In this document: piece by piece, positions 1-6,055 of the stretch
Layout: the number at the start of each line of letters is the position of its first letter
How positions within the stretch are numbered: the first letter of the stretch is position 1
Source of the DNA: Coriobacteriales bacterium
Lineage (GTDB): Bacteria > Actinomycetota > Coriobacteriia > Coriobacteriales > UBA8131
NCBI GenBank assembly: GCA_031272005.1
Contig: JAISUQ010000191.1
Span: 1 to 15,954 of the forward strand
DNA length: 15,954 nt
Direction: 5' to 3'
Made by a program: the position numbers and the translations under genes
Notes under the pieces: generated by a model
Databases searched by the model: none
What the model was told of the DNA's origin: nothing
Seen by the model: the letters and a program-made list of their open reading frames with translations, nothing else

Positions 1-866
1 TTACGGTCAACGGCGCCCGCAGCTGGATCAGCATCTTCGGCCAGCAGTTGCAACCCGGCGAGCTGGCCAAGATCGTCACCATCCTGATGATGGCCTCACT
101 GGTGGCGCGTTACGAAGGCAAGCTGAACTCCGGGCGGGAGTATCTGCGCTGCGTGGGGTTCATGCTGATCCCCTGTGCCGCCATCATGCTCCAGCCGGAT
201 CTGGGTACCGGCATGGTGTTGTTCGTCATCGGCCTGACCATCCTGTTCACCGGTGGCGCCAACTGGAAGTGGCTTCTGGCCACTCTGGTGGTGGTTGCGG
301 TGGTTATCGTGTTGGCCATCCTGATTGATCCGCAGTTGGATGCCATCGCCGGCGAGGATGTCTTTCTCAAGGATTACCAGAAGAATCGCCTGCTGGTCTT
401 TTTGGATGAGAACCTCGATCCTTCGGGTGTGGGCTATAATCTCAAGCAGGCCAAGATAGCCGTGGGCTCCGGCGGGTTGTTTGGCAAGGGGCTGTACAAC
501 GGCTCCCAGTCGGGGTTGGGCTTTCTGCCTGAAGCCCCGACCGACTTCATCTTCTGCGTGCTGGCTGAGGAGTTGGGTTTTGTTGGGGCCCTGGGGCTGC
601 TGTTGTCCTACAGCGCCTTGATTGGCGCCAGCTTCTGGGTATCGATCAAGGCGGGAGAACAACTGGGAGTGTTGATCGTCATGGGCATCGTTGGTATGTG
701 GGTCTTTCAGATTCTTGAGAATATCGGGATGACCTGCGGGTTGATGCCGATTACCGGCATACCTCTGCCCTTTGTCAGCTATGGTTCGTCGTTCATGGTG
801 GCCAATTTCCTGGCCCTGGGCCTGATTCTCTCGGTCTGGGCCCATCGCGAGACGCGGATCCGTTGA
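1..866 (+). CDS. rodA: RodA, peptidoglycan glycosyltransferase of the SEDS family (5'-truncated by window)
   Basis: RodA is an integral membrane glycosyltransferase that polymerises lipid II into glycan strands during cell elongation, together with a class B PBP. The reading frame is open from base 3 and lacks its N-terminal membrane segments, which lie outside the window. Visible SEDS signatures are NGARSWI and QPGELAK at the start (RodA/FtsW NGARRWI...QPSE), the DPSGVGYN loop, the block AVGSGGLFGKGLYNGSQSG, FLPEAPTDFIFCVLAEELGF, and the last-helix block PLPFVSYGSSFMVANFLALG. Several hydrophobic segments are evident. The TTG at 48 gives an artificially short product and is not the real start, because homology continues upstream of it. 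The usual SYGGSS motif reads SYGSSF here. RodA is preferred over FtsW from the motif style and the neighbouring genes, but the two are hard to separate without the N-terminus. Confidence 0.92.
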   Translation, partial: TVNGARSWISIFGQQLQPGELAKIVTILMMASLVARYEGKLNSGREYLRCVGFMLIPCAAIMLQPDLGTGMVLFVIGLTILFTGGANWKWLLATLVVVAVVIVLAILIDPQLDAIAGEDVFLKDYQKNRLLVFLDENLDPSGVGYNLKQAKIAVGSGGLFGKGLYNGSQSGLGFLPEAPTDFIFCVLAEELGFVGALGLLLSYSALIGASFWVSIKAGEQLGVLIVMGIVGMWVFQILENIGMTCGLMPITGIPLPFVSYGSSFMVANFLALGLILSVWAHRETRIR

Positions 867-880
867 GGGATAGAGTGAAG

Positions 881-1879
881 ATGCCGAAGCTACCGCTGGA
901 TTTTCGCCAACTGACCAAAGCCATCGGCCTGGCCGCCGAGGAGAGCCAGCAGCCGTTGACGCTGAAGGTGCTCGTCGATGGCCGAATCGATGGGGCATTG
1001 ATGTCCCAGGCCCAGCAGGCTCTGCGGCCTCTGGGCGATAATCTCCAGGTAGAGGTTTCCCTGCTGACTCCGGAGACTGTGCTGTCTGGGGATAGCTCGT
1101 TGCTGCTGCTGTTTGCCGCCAATGCGGCGGTGGCCGAGAAGGTGCTGATTGCCGCCTTGTTGCGCGGCATCCCGGCGGTCGCCGTGCAGACCGACGCCAT
1201 CACCTGGGCCGTCGCGCCAGTTCAGGGAACTGCGCTGGGCGACAGCGCCGAGTTTCGGACCAGCCCGGTAGCACCTGCGGAGGAAGGCGACCTGGCGCCG
1301 TTGTTCCTGGAGTTGGGCCGCTGGATGGTCCAGCACCTGCGCGAGCAGAGTCTGGCCTGGGCGCGCAACCTGGTCTTTGTCCGCAAACCCTATGTGCAGG
1401 AGGCTATCCTGGCTACCTCGGTCCAGAATGCGGCGATTTCGGCGATTCCCATCCTGCCGGGCGCCGATCTGCCGCTGCTGGCGTTGAATCAGGTCAGGTT
1501 GTTCTTGAAGATTGGCGCGGCCTGGGGGCTGCCTGTCGATAATGGCCGGCTCAAGGAGATTGCCTTGCTGGTGGGGTCGAGCTTTGGCTTTCGGGCTCTG
1601 GCCCGCAGGCTGGTGGGCCTGGTGCCGGTGTTCGGCTGGGCGATGCGCGCTGCTGTGGGCTTCGGCGGCACTCAGGCTGTCGGTCGCGCTGCCGATGAGT
1701 ATTTCGCCCTGGGTGGCGACCTCGCGGGGCTGGCTGCCACTTTGGCCGGACGCGGTGGCGGCCGGGGTGTGTCTGGTGCTCAAGGGCATACCACTCGCTC
1801 GCCTTTGACCAGGCGCTGGTACCTGGATATTGACTCCCAGCTTGAACCCGAAAGCGATACGGAGGCGCCAGGCCAGTGA
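881..1879 (+). CDS. DUF697-domain protein of unknown function
   Basis: The protein has 332 residues if started at ATG 881, which has GAGGGA ten bases upstream. In-frame GTG 875 and TTG 863 are alternatives; TTG 863 would overlap the rodA stop. The N-terminal half (about residues 1-170) has no family I recognise; it is alanine/leucine rich with a hydrophobic strand near LLLLFAANAAVAEK. The C-terminal half (about 172-290) looks like a DUF697 domain (YcjF-related): NAAISAIPILPGADLPLL, then VRLFLKIGAAWGLP, then a hydrophobic stretch LVGLVPVFGWAMRAAVGFGG and GRAADEYFALGG. It is probably membrane-associated, although no classical signal peptide is seen. The end overlaps the following radical SAM gene by four bases (GTGA), so the two are probably co-translated. 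DUF697 proteins have no agreed function; a link to the cell envelope through rodA is only suggested by position. Confidence 0.8.
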   Translation: MPKLPLDFRQLTKAIGLAAEESQQPLTLKVLVDGRIDGALMSQAQQALRPLGDNLQVEVSLLTPETVLSGDSSLLLLFAANAAVAEKVLIAALLRGIPAVAVQTDAITWAVAPVQGTALGDSAEFRTSPVAPAEEGDLAPLFLELGRWMVQHLREQSLAWARNLVFVRKPYVQEAILATSVQNAAISAIPILPGADLPLLALNQVRLFLKIGAAWGLPVDNGRLKEIALLVGSSFGFRALARRLVGLVPVFGWAMRAAVGFGGTQAVGRAADEYFALGGDLAGLAATLAGRGGGRGVSGAQGHTTRSPLTRRWYLDIDSQLEPESDTEAPGQ

Positions 1880-3729
1880 GCACAACCAGTCTCTGGGATC
1901 GGATTGAGCCACTGCTGGCCGGCGTGGAGCAACCATCCAGATATATTAACCATGAGTATAACGCCCGCCACAGCGCGGATTGCGCCTATCGGGTGGCTTT
2001 GTTGTATCCCGACACCTACGAAGTCGGGCAGCCCAATCAGGCCATTGCCATTCTCTACCAGCTCATCAATGACCTCGAGGGTTGCTGCGCCGAGCGGGTC
2101 TTTTTGCCCTGGGTCGATATGATCGCCGCTCTGCGCCAGCAGGGTCTGCCGCTGTTTACCCTGGAGGGTTGCCGGCCGGTGGGGGACTGTGATCTATTGG
2201 GTATCACGCTGCCGCATGAGCTGGCGGCCAGCAATATTTCAGAAGCCCTGGATCTGGCCGGTATCCCGCTTCTGGCTGCACAGCGTGGCGCGGGGGATCC
2301 GCTGGTCATCGGGGGCGGCCCTTGTGCCTACAACCCCGAGCCGTTCTCGGTCTTCTTCGATGCTTTCGCCATCGGCGAAGGCGAAGAGTTGATCAGCGAG
2401 ATCATCGCCGTCCATCGGGGCTGGCTTTCTGAAGGACAACCCCGCGAGGAGTTGTTGCTGCGGTTGGCAGCCATCCCCGGAGTATATGTGCCGGCGCTTT
2501 ATAGCCCTGACTCCAACGGAGCCCTGTGCCCAATCCGGGCTGACCTGCCGGCGCAGATCAGCAAGCGGGTGCTGGCGGACTTCGCGGATTTTCCGAGCAT
2601 CGCCGCGCCGATAGTGCCCTTTGCCGAAGCCACCCATGATCGCCTGAATATCGAGATCCTGCGCGGCTGCAGTCGTGGCTGCCGCTTCTGCCAGGCTGGC
2701 ATGACCTACAGACCGGTCCGGGAGCGCTCTGCCGACAGCATTGTCGCTGCTGCGGTGCAGGGTTTACGCTGCAGCGGTTATGACGAAGTCGCCCTGACTT
2801 CCCTGTCCAGCACCGATCATTCCCAGATTGAGCAGATTCTTCGGCGCCTGAACGCCCAGCTGCACGGCCAGGCGGTCAGCGTCTCTATGCCCTCCCAGCG
2901 CCTCGACGCCTTTGGGGTGGCGATGGCGCAACTGGTGGCCGGGGAGAAGAAGGCCGGATTGACCTTTGCGCCGGAGGCCGGCAGCCAGCGGTTGCGCGAT
3001 ATCATCAACAAGAACGTCACCGAGGATGACTTGCTCCAGGCCGTGGCGCAGGCGTTTACTGCCGGCTGGCGGCGCTGCAAGCTCTACTTCATGATTGGGC
3101 TGCCTGGCGAGCGGGATGAGGATGTAGAGGCCATCGTCGACCTGGCCAACAAGGCCTTTGCCGCCGCCCATCAGGCCGTCCCCGAAGCCCAACGTGGCCA
3201 GGTGCGGATGAGCGTCTCAGTGGCCGTCTTTATCCCCAAGGCTCAGACGCCGTTTCAATGGGCGGGACAACTGCCCCTGTCGGAGATTGAGCGGCGGGTC
3301 GGGTTGCTGCGGGCCGCTGTGCTGCCCCGGGGCATCAACCTGAACTGGCATGACCCGGCGGCTTCGCTGATTGAAGCGGTGCTTTCCCGCGGCGGCCGTG
3401 AACTGGGGCCATTGATCATCGAGGCCTGGCGCAACGGTGCCCGTTTTGACGCCTGGAGCGAGCAGTTCTCGCTGGAGCCCTGGCTGGCGGCCGCCCGACA
3501 GTGCGGCATCGATCTCGACGCCTGCGCTCAGCGCGAGTACCCGCTGGATGCTGTTTTACCCTGGTCGCATATCAGTTGCGGTGTGGATGCCGGATACCTT
3601 CAGGCCGAATACCTTCAGGCTCGCTCTCAGCAGACCACCGCCGACTGTAGCTTCGGCAGCTGTACAGGCTGCGGCGTCTGCAACAATCTGGCAGCCCGGA
3701 TAGAACTGGCGGGAGGGCAGCGTGGCTGA
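1876..3729 (+). CDS. Radical SAM protein, TIGR03960 family, function unknown
   Basis: This 617-residue protein starts at GTG 1876 inside the preceding stop (GTGA overlap), with GGAGG at 1861-1865 as its ribosome binding site. The radical SAM [4Fe-4S] motif CxxxCxxC is clear at C265, C269 and C272 within RGCSRGCRFCQAG, followed by TYRPVRERS, typical of the YgiQ/MiaB-like branch. The N-terminal region (about 30-200) carries YPDTYEVGQ, GITLPHELAASNI and GGGPCAYNPEP, which resemble the degenerate B12-binding-like domain of this group. Later blocks FAPEAGSQRLRDIINKN and YFMIGLPGE belong to the radical SAM barrel. The C-terminus has a second cysteine cluster (C591, C596, C599, C602), which may bind another metal or Fe-S centre. 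The family is named from genome comparisons and almost always sits beside TIGR03936, as here; its substrate is not known. A role in RNA or protein modification is inference from neighbours. Confidence 0.9.
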   Translation: MSTTSLWDRIEPLLAGVEQPSRYINHEYNARHSADCAYRVALLYPDTYEVGQPNQAIAILYQLINDLEGCCAERVFLPWVDMIAALRQQGLPLFTLEGCRPVGDCDLLGITLPHELAASNISEALDLAGIPLLAAQRGAGDPLVIGGGPCAYNPEPFSVFFDAFAIGEGEELISEIIAVHRGWLSEGQPREELLLRLAAIPGVYVPALYSPDSNGALCPIRADLPAQISKRVLADFADFPSIAAPIVPFAEATHDRLNIEILRGCSRGCRFCQAGMTYRPVRERSADSIVAAAVQGLRCSGYDEVALTSLSSTDHSQIEQILRRLNAQLHGQAVSVSMPSQRLDAFGVAMAQLVAGEKKAGLTFAPEAGSQRLRDIINKNVTEDDLLQAVAQAFTAGWRRCKLYFMIGLPGERDEDVEAIVDLANKAFAAAHQAVPEAQRGQVRMSVSVAVFIPKAQTPFQWAGQLPLSEIERRVGLLRAAVLPRGINLNWHDPAASLIEAVLSRGGRELGPLIIEAWRNGARFDAWSEQFSLEPWLAAARQCGIDLDACAQREYPLDAVLPWSHISCGVDAGYLQAEYLQARSQQTTADCSFGSCTGCGVCNNLAARIELAGGQRG

Positions 3730-4495
3730 GTCGTTGTTTCGTCTGCGGGTCTGTTATCGCCGGGGCGATCGAGCCCGTTGGCTGTCGCATCTGGAGACCA
3801 GCAGAGCCAACGAGCGAATGGTCCGGCGGGCGGCTCTGCCCTTTGCCATCACCCAGGGCTTCAGCGCCCACATGCGCCTGGCCTTTGGTCCGGCACTGGC
3901 CGTGGGCACAGCTGGCGAACAGGAACGCTTTGACGTGTTGCTGCGGGAGTATGTGGACGTCGACTCGGCACTGGCAGCACTTAAGGCCAACGCTCCCAGC
4001 GGCTTTGAGCCATACCACTGTGAGTATGTCGACCTGCATGTCAAAGGCCTGCAGGCAACCCATATCCATGAGCAGTATCTGATAGAATTGCAGCCGGCTG
4101 CCGAAGGCTCCGGGGGAGTTGCGAGTGCTGCCGACGCCGGGGGAGTTGAGGCTGCTGCCGGCTCCGGGCCGCATGCAGCTTGCGAATCCGCCTCCGGCGA
4201 GGCTCCAGGCAACCAGCGGCAGGCCAGCATCCAGGCTGCTCTGGAGCAGCTGCTGCAGGTGGGTACGCTGACCGTGCAGCGCAAAGGCCGGCAGAAGGTC
4301 TACGACCTCAAACAGGCGGTCCAATGGGCCGAAGCTCTCGATGACGACACTATAATGCTAGTATTGGTATCCGGTGAGCAGGGGTCCATCCGCCCCGAGC
4401 TGCTGCTGCGCGAAGCACTGGCCGACAGGCTGGAGGTGGCTGTGCGTAAGGTGACCCGCATCCGTCTCAGCGACCAGCCCTGGGAGCCGCAGTGA
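3722..4495 (+). CDS. DUF2344 / TIGR03936 radical SAM-linked protein
   Basis: The product has 257 residues. GTG 3722 overlaps the end of the radical SAM gene by eight bases and is preceded by GGGAGGG at 3711-3717. The N-terminal 100 residues match the DUF2344 pattern: FRLRVCYRRGD, ARWLSHLETSRANERMVRRA, LPFAITQGFSAHMRLAFGPALAVG and a following FDVLL. The C-terminal part has a short strand-rich tail (TIMLVLVSGEQGSIRPELLL). Members of this family are encoded next to, or fused to, TIGR03960 radical SAM proteins and are thought to work with them, perhaps in substrate recognition; this is genome-context knowledge, not biochemistry. Between about residues 125 and 165 there is an Ala/Gly/Ser-rich low-complexity segment built partly from a tandem duplication, probably a flexible linker. 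The stop overlaps the rlmH start (GTGA). Confidence 0.88.
   Translation: MAESLFRLRVCYRRGDRARWLSHLETSRANERMVRRAALPFAITQGFSAHMRLAFGPALAVGTAGEQERFDVLLREYVDVDSALAALKANAPSGFEPYHCEYVDLHVKGLQATHIHEQYLIELQPAAEGSGGVASAADAGGVEAAAGSGPHAACESASGEAPGNQRQASIQAALEQLLQVGTLTVQRKGRQKVYDLKQAVQWAEALDDDTIMLVLVSGEQGSIRPELLLREALADRLEVAVRKVTRIRLSDQPWEPQ
4108..4161 (+). repeat. Imperfect in-frame tandem duplication, 2 x 27 nt
   Basis: Two adjacent 27-base units, 4108-4134 and 4135-4161, agree at 22 of 27 positions and share the core CCGGGGGAGTTG and the end TGCTGCCG. The unit length is a multiple of three, so the DUF2344 protein frame is kept; the two units encode related nine-residue stretches containing GGVASAAD and GGVEAAAG. 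A third, much weaker echo (CTCCGGG) follows at 4162. It looks like slippage or local duplication in a linker under weak selection. Confidence 0.7.
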
Positions 4496-4962
4496 ACATC
4501 GACATCTACGCTGTGGGCAAGTTGACGGAAAGCTATTGGCGCCAGGCCTGCGCCGAGTACCTCAAGCGTTTGGGTCATTATGCCAAAGTCACGGTCGTGG
4601 AGGTCCCGGACGTCTCCGAACAGCTCTTTGCCGATCGCGGCGATGTGCTCCAACAGGAGGCCGCTGGGCTGCGCAATCGTCTGAAGCGCTGCCAGCGCTA
4701 TATCGCTCTGGACGTGAGCGGTGAGCTGGTCAGCAGCGAACAGTTGGCCACCCTGCTACAGGAGCAGATTGCCTCCGGGCTGGGCAGCCTGGGTTTTGTG
4801 ATCGGCGGCTCATGCGGCCTGGAGCCTCAACTGCTCCAGGATTCCTGCCACAGGCTGTCTTTTGGGCGGATAACCTTGCCGCACAATCTGGCTCGTGTCG
4901 TCCTTTTGGAGCAACTCTACAGGGCGTTTAAGATAATCAGGCGCGAACCTTACCACAAATAA
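4492..4962 (+). CDS. rlmH: RlmH, 23S rRNA (pseudouridine-1915-N3)-methyltransferase
   Basis: RlmH is a small SPOUT-class methyltransferase that uses S-adenosylmethionine to methylate pseudouridine 1915 in helix 69 of 23S rRNA on the 70S ribosome. The 156-residue length matches the family (155-159). Diagnostic features are the SAM-binding knot region FVIGGSCGLE (I104-E111) and the conserved C-terminus EQLYRAFKIIRREPYHK, whose PYHK end is typical (PYHR/K). The N-terminal INIDIYAVGKL-type strand and the EYLKRL helix also fit. It starts at GTG 4492, overlapping the previous stop, and ends with TAA at 4960-4962. Placement directly after the two radical SAM-linked genes is unusual and may indicate co-expression of RNA-modifying functions, though that is only inference. 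Confidence 0.96.
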   Translation: MNIDIYAVGKLTESYWRQACAEYLKRLGHYAKVTVVEVPDVSEQLFADRGDVLQQEAAGLRNRLKRCQRYIALDVSGELVSSEQLATLLQEQIASGLGSLGFVIGGSCGLEPQLLQDSCHRLSFGRITLPHNLARVVLLEQLYRAFKIIRREPYHK

Positions 4963-4998
4963 TGGTATCGTAATCCAAGACTTAAGAAAGGGTAAGCC

Positions 4999-5277
4999 AT
5001 GACAGATGCCAACAACGCCATAGATTCCATTCAGGCCCATCGTGCCCAGATTGATGCCCTGGACGAGAAGATTGTCGCTTTGCTCAACGAACGGGCGGCG
5101 CACTCCCTGGCCATTCGGGCGCTGAAGCCCGACGCCCAGCTCGGGCTGTTTGACCCCAAGCGCGAGGAGGAGATCTTCGAGCGCATCGGCGAGTATAATC
5201 AGGGGCCTCTGTATCGCGACGATCTGCAGACCATCTACGCCGCTATCCTGCGTGTCAGTAAGGAGATGCACGGATGA
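4999..5277 (+). CDS. aroQ: Chorismate mutase, AroQ type, stand-alone
   Basis: This enzyme rearranges chorismate to prephenate, the committed step to phenylalanine and tyrosine. The 92-residue all-helical protein is about the size of a single AroQ domain. Five active-site residues of the E. coli AroQ domain (R11, R28, K39, R51, E52) have counterparts at a constant offset of four: R15, R32, K43, R55 and E56, seen in HRAQID, LLNERA, ALKPDA and DPKREEE. The sixth (Q88 in E. coli) would fall at the very C-terminus and cannot be assigned. ATG 4999 has a good ribosome binding site, GAAAGGG, about six bases upstream. The gene follows a 36-base gap after rlmH and overlaps the DAHP synthase start (ATGA), so it probably supplies the allosteric domain that Bacillus carries fused to DAHP synthase. 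Confidence 0.93.
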   Translation: MTDANNAIDSIQAHRAQIDALDEKIVALLNERAAHSLAIRALKPDAQLGLFDPKREEEIFERIGEYNQGPLYRDDLQTIYAAILRVSKEMHG

Positions 5278-6053
5278 GTTATGTTCCTTATCACGAGGCT
5301 GGCACCATCACCATGCTGGCCGGCCCCTGCTCCATCGAAAGCCAGGAGCAGATGGAGACGGTTGCTGCAACCCTCCAGGACCTGGGTCTGCACTGGCTGC
5401 GCGGCGGCGCCTTCAAGCCGCGGACCAGCCCCTACTCCTTTCAGGGGATGGGGGAGGAAGGCCTGCGGATCATGGCCGATGTCGGGCGCCGCTTCGGGTT
5501 GCGCACGCTGACCGAAGTGGTGGATACCGCCCACGTGGGGCTGCTGCTGCAGTATGTGGACGCCCTGCAGATCGGCACCCGCAACATGGCCAACTTCGAA
5601 TTGCTCAAGGCGGTCAGTGCGGCCACCGGCGAAAACCATGCCCCGATACTCTTCAAGCGGGGCATGTCGGCGACCATTGACGAGTGGCTCTCGGCCGCTG
5701 AGTACCTCACCGTGGACGGCAACCCTAATGTCATGCTCTGCGAGCGGGGGCTGAGGACCTTTGAGACCGCCACCCGCTTCACGCTGGATATCGCTGCCGT
5801 GCCGGTGATCCACAAGCGTTCGTTGATGCCCATCTGCGTGGACGTCTCGCATCCGGCCGGGCACGTGGACCTGGTGCCGTCTTTGGCCAAGGCGGCCATC
5901 GCCGCCGGCTGCGATTCGCTGATGATCGAGATCCATCCGGATCCCCCGCATGCCAAATCCGATGGCCCGCAGCAGCTGACGATGGATGAGTTCCGCGCCC
6001 TGTTCGTCGAGCTGCAGACGGTAGCCGCCGCCGTAGGCAAGAGGATAGTCTGA
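5274..6053 (+). CDS. aroF: 3-deoxy-7-phosphoheptulonate (DAHP) synthase, AroA I-beta / KDO8P-like type
   Basis: DAHP synthase condenses phosphoenolpyruvate with erythrose 4-phosphate, the first step of the shikimate pathway. The 259-residue protein is essentially the bare (beta/alpha)8 catalytic core. Family blocks are AGPCSIES, RGGAFKPRTSPYSFQG, LQIGTRNMANFELL, FKRGM, MLCERG and DVSHPAGH. Likely metal ligands are C19, H193, E219 and D230. It lacks both the N-terminal ferredoxin-like/ACT regulatory domain of Thermotoga-type enzymes and the fused AroQ domain of Bacillus; feedback control, if any, may come from the separate AroQ protein encoded immediately upstream with a four-base ATGA overlap. 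The stop is two bases before the pcrA start codon. A KDO8P synthase is unlikely given the GTRNMANF block and the aroQ neighbour. Confidence 0.95.
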   Translation: MSYVPYHEAGTITMLAGPCSIESQEQMETVAATLQDLGLHWLRGGAFKPRTSPYSFQGMGEEGLRIMADVGRRFGLRTLTEVVDTAHVGLLLQYVDALQIGTRNMANFELLKAVSAATGENHAPILFKRGMSATIDEWLSAAEYLTVDGNPNVMLCERGLRTFETATRFTLDIAAVPVIHKRSLMPICVDVSHPAGHVDLVPSLAKAAIAAGCDSLMIEIHPDPPHAKSDGPQQLTMDEFRALFVELQTVAAAVGKRIV

Positions 6054-6055
6054 CC

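Noticed and set aside
96..998. A 300-codon minus-strand open frame (and a similar one at 890-1936)
   Set aside because: These are antisense shadows of rodA and the DUF697 gene; they are rich in His, Gln and Arg without domain features.
4906..4937. Possible promoter before aroQ (TTGGAG-17-TAAGAT, or a GATAAT box)
   Set aside because: The -35 match is poor (three of six) and it sits inside rlmH; the 36-base gap before aroQ does not require a promoter.
4951..4967. Hairpin TACCA/TGGTA at the end of rlmH
   Set aside because: Only five pairs and no T-run, so it does not qualify as a terminator.
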